Shown piece by piece: positions 61,865 to 64,000 of a DNA stretch of 64,000 bases (the first letter of the stretch is position 1; every line of letters begins with the position of its first letter). The notes below the pieces were generated by a model that was not told the DNA's origin, did not search any database, and was given only the letters and a program-made list of their open reading frames with translations. A program made the position numbers and the translations under genes. This stretch comes from Thermodesulfobacteriota bacterium. Lineage in GTDB: Bacteria > Desulfobacterota > DSM-4660 > Desulfatiglandales > Desulfatiglandaceae. The stretch spans positions 43,356 through 107,355 of the forward strand of contig JANQDY010000258.1 in NCBI GenBank assembly GCA_028278625.1. The letters run 5' to 3'.

Positions 61865-63440
61865 GAAGTACCAGAAGATATTCATTGAGGAATCGAGCAG
61901 GTACCTGGATCAATTGGACGCTGTTTTGATGGAGGTTGAAAAGAACCTGCCGGACCAACAGCTTTGGAGTGAGGTCCATGGGAAAATTCATTCCGTAAAG
62001 GGGATGGCCAGGGCACTCAGCATGACGGATCTATCGGATTTTTGTCATGCCATGGAGTCTTGGTGCAAGTTATTCCAAGACGGCACCAAGAGACCCAATG
62101 CACAGGTCGTTCAGCTCTTTTTTGATGGTGTGGAGCTGCTCAAGGCTTTCGTGGCCGGCAAGGGGAAGATCAGTGAGCCGAAAGACCTTAAACGGTTTAA
62201 GACGATTTGCGAAGATCTGGAGAAAGATCCGGATGAACTGGTTGAAAGGACGTCCCGGGAAGAGAGGCCGGCTTTTTCCCCCGGCAGAATTGATCGCATT
62301 CGGGTCGATTATTCCCTGATCGAATCACTTCTGGCACGTTCACAGGAGATCATGTTGCTGGAGAAGACGCTCCCGCCGTTGACCCAGGATCAGTTGTCCG
62401 CGGGTCTCGGGAACTGGATCAATCACTATATTTCCATGCTTAAAAGCCTATATTTCCAGCTGGCACAGCTCAGGCTGATGCCGGTTCAGGATTTCGGGGA
62501 GTTGTTCAGGAAGACGATACGGGATCTGGGAAAGGCCTACGGCCGGGAAGTGATACTGGAGGTTTCAGGGGGCGAAATCGAGGTGGATATCGGTTTGATG
62601 GACCGTTTGAGGGAGCCGTTCATGCACCTGTTGCGCAATGCCGTGGCCCATGGGATTGAGCCGCCAATGGAGCGGGAAAGAGCCGGGAAGTCTCGAGAGG
62701 GAAAGATTGTTCTTAAAGCCGACAGGCAGGGAGATCGACTTGTCCTGACGGTCGGTGATGACGGACGAGGGCTCGACCGGCGGGCCATCAGTGCATACCT
62801 CGCTGAAAAGATGGGCATGTCCCAGGGGGAGATGGAAACCCTTTCAGAGGCGCAGCTTCTGGAAATCATCTCCCGGCCTGATTTCTCATCAGCAACCGAA
62901 ACCACCCAACTGGCGGGAAGAGGCATCGGCATGAATGTCATCGCCCAGGCCGTTCAATATCTGGGCGGTACCATGAGAATCCACTCGGAGCCTTTAAAAG
63001 GGACGCAATTCATCATCAGCCTCCCCCTTTCCCTATCCATCATCTACGCGGTGCTTTTCAGGCTGGGAAAATATGTCCTGGCCATTCCCACAAGTTACGT
63101 GGAAGCCATTGAAACGGTGGATGCGACATCCTTTGATGAAGGTTCCGAGTTCTGCGATCTCAGGCGCCTGTTGCGAGAGGATGGGGAAGGAACGGAGAAA
63201 AGGCACATTATTCGGTTGCGACAACCGCTCTATTCCATTGAATCCGGTTCGGGTCAAGAAGGGGAAGGTTCCGGCATTTCAGCGGATGCCATTATCGGCA
63301 ATATGCCTCTCATGGCCATTCCATTAGGGGAACTGCCTGCAAAAACAGGGCTTTTTGCCGGTGTGGGCATCATGGAAAACGGCGAAATATCACTGATTCT
63401 CGATTTGGCGAAGATTCGGTTGGCTTGTGCCGATTCCTGA
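61854..63440 (+). CDS. Compact CheA-type chemosensory histidine kinase
   Basis: A 528-residue kinase. The HPt (P1) domain has VHGKIHSVKGMARALS with His46 as phospho-acceptor. The usual CheY-binding P2 domain is missing: only about 45 residues of linker separate P1 from the dimerisation helices (LIESLLARSQEIMLLEKTLP). The P4 ATPase shows HLLRNAVAHGIEPPMERERAGK, VGDDGRGLDRR and GRGIGMNVIAQAVQYLGGTM, and the P5 CheW-like domain begins at VLFRLGKYVLAIPTSYVEAIE. It ends this operon; no CheY, CheR or CheB gene is in the window. The REC-PAS protein upstream is the most likely phosphoryl acceptor. Confidence 0.9.
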   Translation: MDLEKYQKIFIEESSRYLDQLDAVLMEVEKNLPDQQLWSEVHGKIHSVKGMARALSMTDLSDFCHAMESWCKLFQDGTKRPNAQVVQLFFDGVELLKAFVAGKGKISEPKDLKRFKTICEDLEKDPDELVERTSREERPAFSPGRIDRIRVDYSLIESLLARSQEIMLLEKTLPPLTQDQLSAGLGNWINHYISMLKSLYFQLAQLRLMPVQDFGELFRKTIRDLGKAYGREVILEVSGGEIEVDIGLMDRLREPFMHLLRNAVAHGIEPPMERERAGKSREGKIVLKADRQGDRLVLTVGDDGRGLDRRAISAYLAEKMGMSQGEMETLSEAQLLEIISRPDFSSATETTQLAGRGIGMNVIAQAVQYLGGTMRIHSEPLKGTQFIISLPLSLSIIYAVLFRLGKYVLAIPTSYVEAIETVDATSFDEGSEFCDLRRLLREDGEGTEKRHIIRLRQPLYSIESGSGQEGEGSGISADAIIGNMPLMAIPLGELPAKTGLFAGVGIMENGEISLILDLAKIRLACADS

Positions 63441-63491
63441 ATCGCTGATCTTACGGTCCGAGAGCCAATAGGCGAATAAGCGGAGAGAATC

Positions 63492-63662
63492 ATAGACAGA
63501 TATATATGCGCGGTGATGGAATGCGGCTATGTGTACGAGCCGGAAAATGGTGATCCGGACAACGGCATAGCGCCGGGCACCTCATTTGATGATCTTCCGG
63601 AGGGTTGGACATGTCCCATCTGCAAGGTTGGGAAATCCGGTTTTGAAAGCTGCAAGTTATAA
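63492..63662 (+). CDS. Rubredoxin with a C-x4-C first knuckle and apparent ATA start
   Basis: A 56-residue rubredoxin, a small Fe(Cys)4 electron carrier. The two iron knuckles are [12 protein letters not shown] and WTCPICK (C6, C11, C41, C44), with [19 protein letters not shown] between them. The first knuckle is C-x4-C, not C-x2-C, as in the type 2 rubredoxins reported from Desulfovibrio. The frame is closed by TAA at 63477, and no ATG, GTG or TTG precedes the first Cys; ATA at 63492, four bases after GGAGAG (63482-63487), gives the expected MDRYxC start. A sequencing error of ATG to ATA cannot be excluded. Confidence 0.8.
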   Translation: MDRYICAVMECGYVYEPENGDPDNGIAPGTSFDDLPEGWTCPICKVGKSGFESCKL

Positions 63663-63744
63663 AACCTTTAGAGACCGGAGAATACATTGATCTTGCAAAG
63701 ATCCTTTCGGACGGCCGGAAACTGAATTGCCGTTCTTCTGACTA

Positions 63745-64000
63745 TCAAGCGGACCATTTCCTGGAAAACCTATCAATATCATCATGTTTGAGCAACTGGG
63801 CAAAGCGCTGGCCTTTGGTGCTCTTGGATTTGTAAAAGATGAGAAAGTCTTTGATCATCTGAAGGACCTTTTCCGCATCATGGATCCCTGTAAGTTCTTT
63901 GGCCAGGCGGGGGTGCCGTCCCAGTTTGCCGCCGATAAGCACCCGGAAACCCTTTTGGCCAACTTTCAACGAACCGGTTGGACAGACGGCGATGCACTCA
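63745..64000 (-). CDS. Ferredoxin/sulfite-nitrite-reductase-like protein, C-terminal part (5' end outside)
   Basis: The last 84 residues of a protein whose start lies beyond the window. The visible part begins ECIAVCPTGS, a 4Fe-4S binding end (C-x3-CP), then KVGQKGFRVLIGGKLGRHPRLAKELTGI, the GGK-x-GRHP motif typical of the C-terminal domain of nitrite/sulfite-reductase 4Fe-4S-type proteins, and ends SRKWSA. It is therefore an iron-sulfur redox enzyme, perhaps an anaerobic (asrC-like) or F420-type sulfite reductase relative; the exact type cannot be told from this fragment. It is convergent with the rubredoxin gene (82-base gap). Confidence 0.7.
   Translation of the reverse strand, partial: ECIAVCPTGSLKVGQKGFRVLIGGKLGRHPRLAKELTGIHDAEKVLQMIKDFLIFYKSKSTKGQRFAQLLKHDDIDRFSRKWSA

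Noticed and set aside
1..64000. CRISPR arrays, insertion sequences, integrases, attachment sites or toxin-antitoxin pairs
   Set aside because: No regularly spaced repeats, transposase or recombinase motifs, or small paired stress genes of those families were seen on either strand.

Overview
The window looks like chromosomal DNA of a Gram-negative, probably anaerobic bacterium of the Desulfobacterota (former Deltaproteobacteria). The support is indirect: an LptD outer-membrane gene, a MucR/Ros-type zinc-finger regulator, HDFN-type hybrid kinases, a sigma-54 activator, a rubredoxin, and the 4Fe-4S end of a sulfite/nitrite-reductase-like protein. There is no rRNA, tRNA, CRISPR array, insertion sequence or phage gene. 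Coding density is high and many genes overlap by 4 to 26 bases.

Layout. 1-10 kb: the conserved translation/RNA block infB(partial)-DUF503-rbfA-nrnA-truB-rpsO-pnp, then an M16 peptidase, dut, an MBL-fold nuclease-like protein and trmL. 10-17.7 kb: a seven-gene V/A-type ATPase operon in the order B-D-I-K-E-DUF2764-A, with a good promoter; the order is a circular permutation of the usual E-DUF2764-A-B-D-I-K, and the c-ring subunit keeps the residues that bind Na+ in the Enterococcus enzyme. 17.7-26.2 kb: a MucR-like regulator, an esterase lipoprotein, a methyltransferase with a zinc-ribbon tail behind a riboswitch-like leader, a nucleoside transporter, an MBL-GNAT fusion behind an apparent aromatic leader-peptide attenuator, and a purine/pyrimidine permease. 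26.4-34.6 kb: a solute-binding protein overlapping a hybrid sensor kinase, an S15/CocE hydrolase, and a PAS-AAA-Fis sigma-54 activator.

34.6-46.5 kb: a TauE/SafE exporter, acetate kinase, two universal stress proteins, a Na+/Ca2+ exchanger, a glutamine amidotransferase, a PAS kinase, several small stress-type or unknown proteins, and pgi. 46.5-56.5 kb: a DUF89 protein, uppP next to a DUF368 polyprenyl-phosphate transporter (a likely lipid-carrier recycling pair), and a minus-strand run of UvrD/PcrA helicase, folC and lptD. 56.6-63.4 kb: a tightly overlapping + strand operon of histidine phosphatase, GspE/PilB-type ATPase, REC-PAS regulator, MCP, CheW and compact CheA, which looks like a chemosensory module tied to a secretion or pilus motor. 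The window ends with a rubredoxin that seems to need an ATA start codon, and a truncated ferredoxin/sulfite-reductase-like gene.

The most unusual items are the two cis-regulatory leaders (20.5 and 24.6 kb), the permuted ATPase operon, the MBL-GNAT protein, the transporter-less binding protein/kinase pair, the ATPase-chemosensory operon, and two odd initiation signals (a probable leaderless phosphatase mRNA and the ATA-start rubredoxin).
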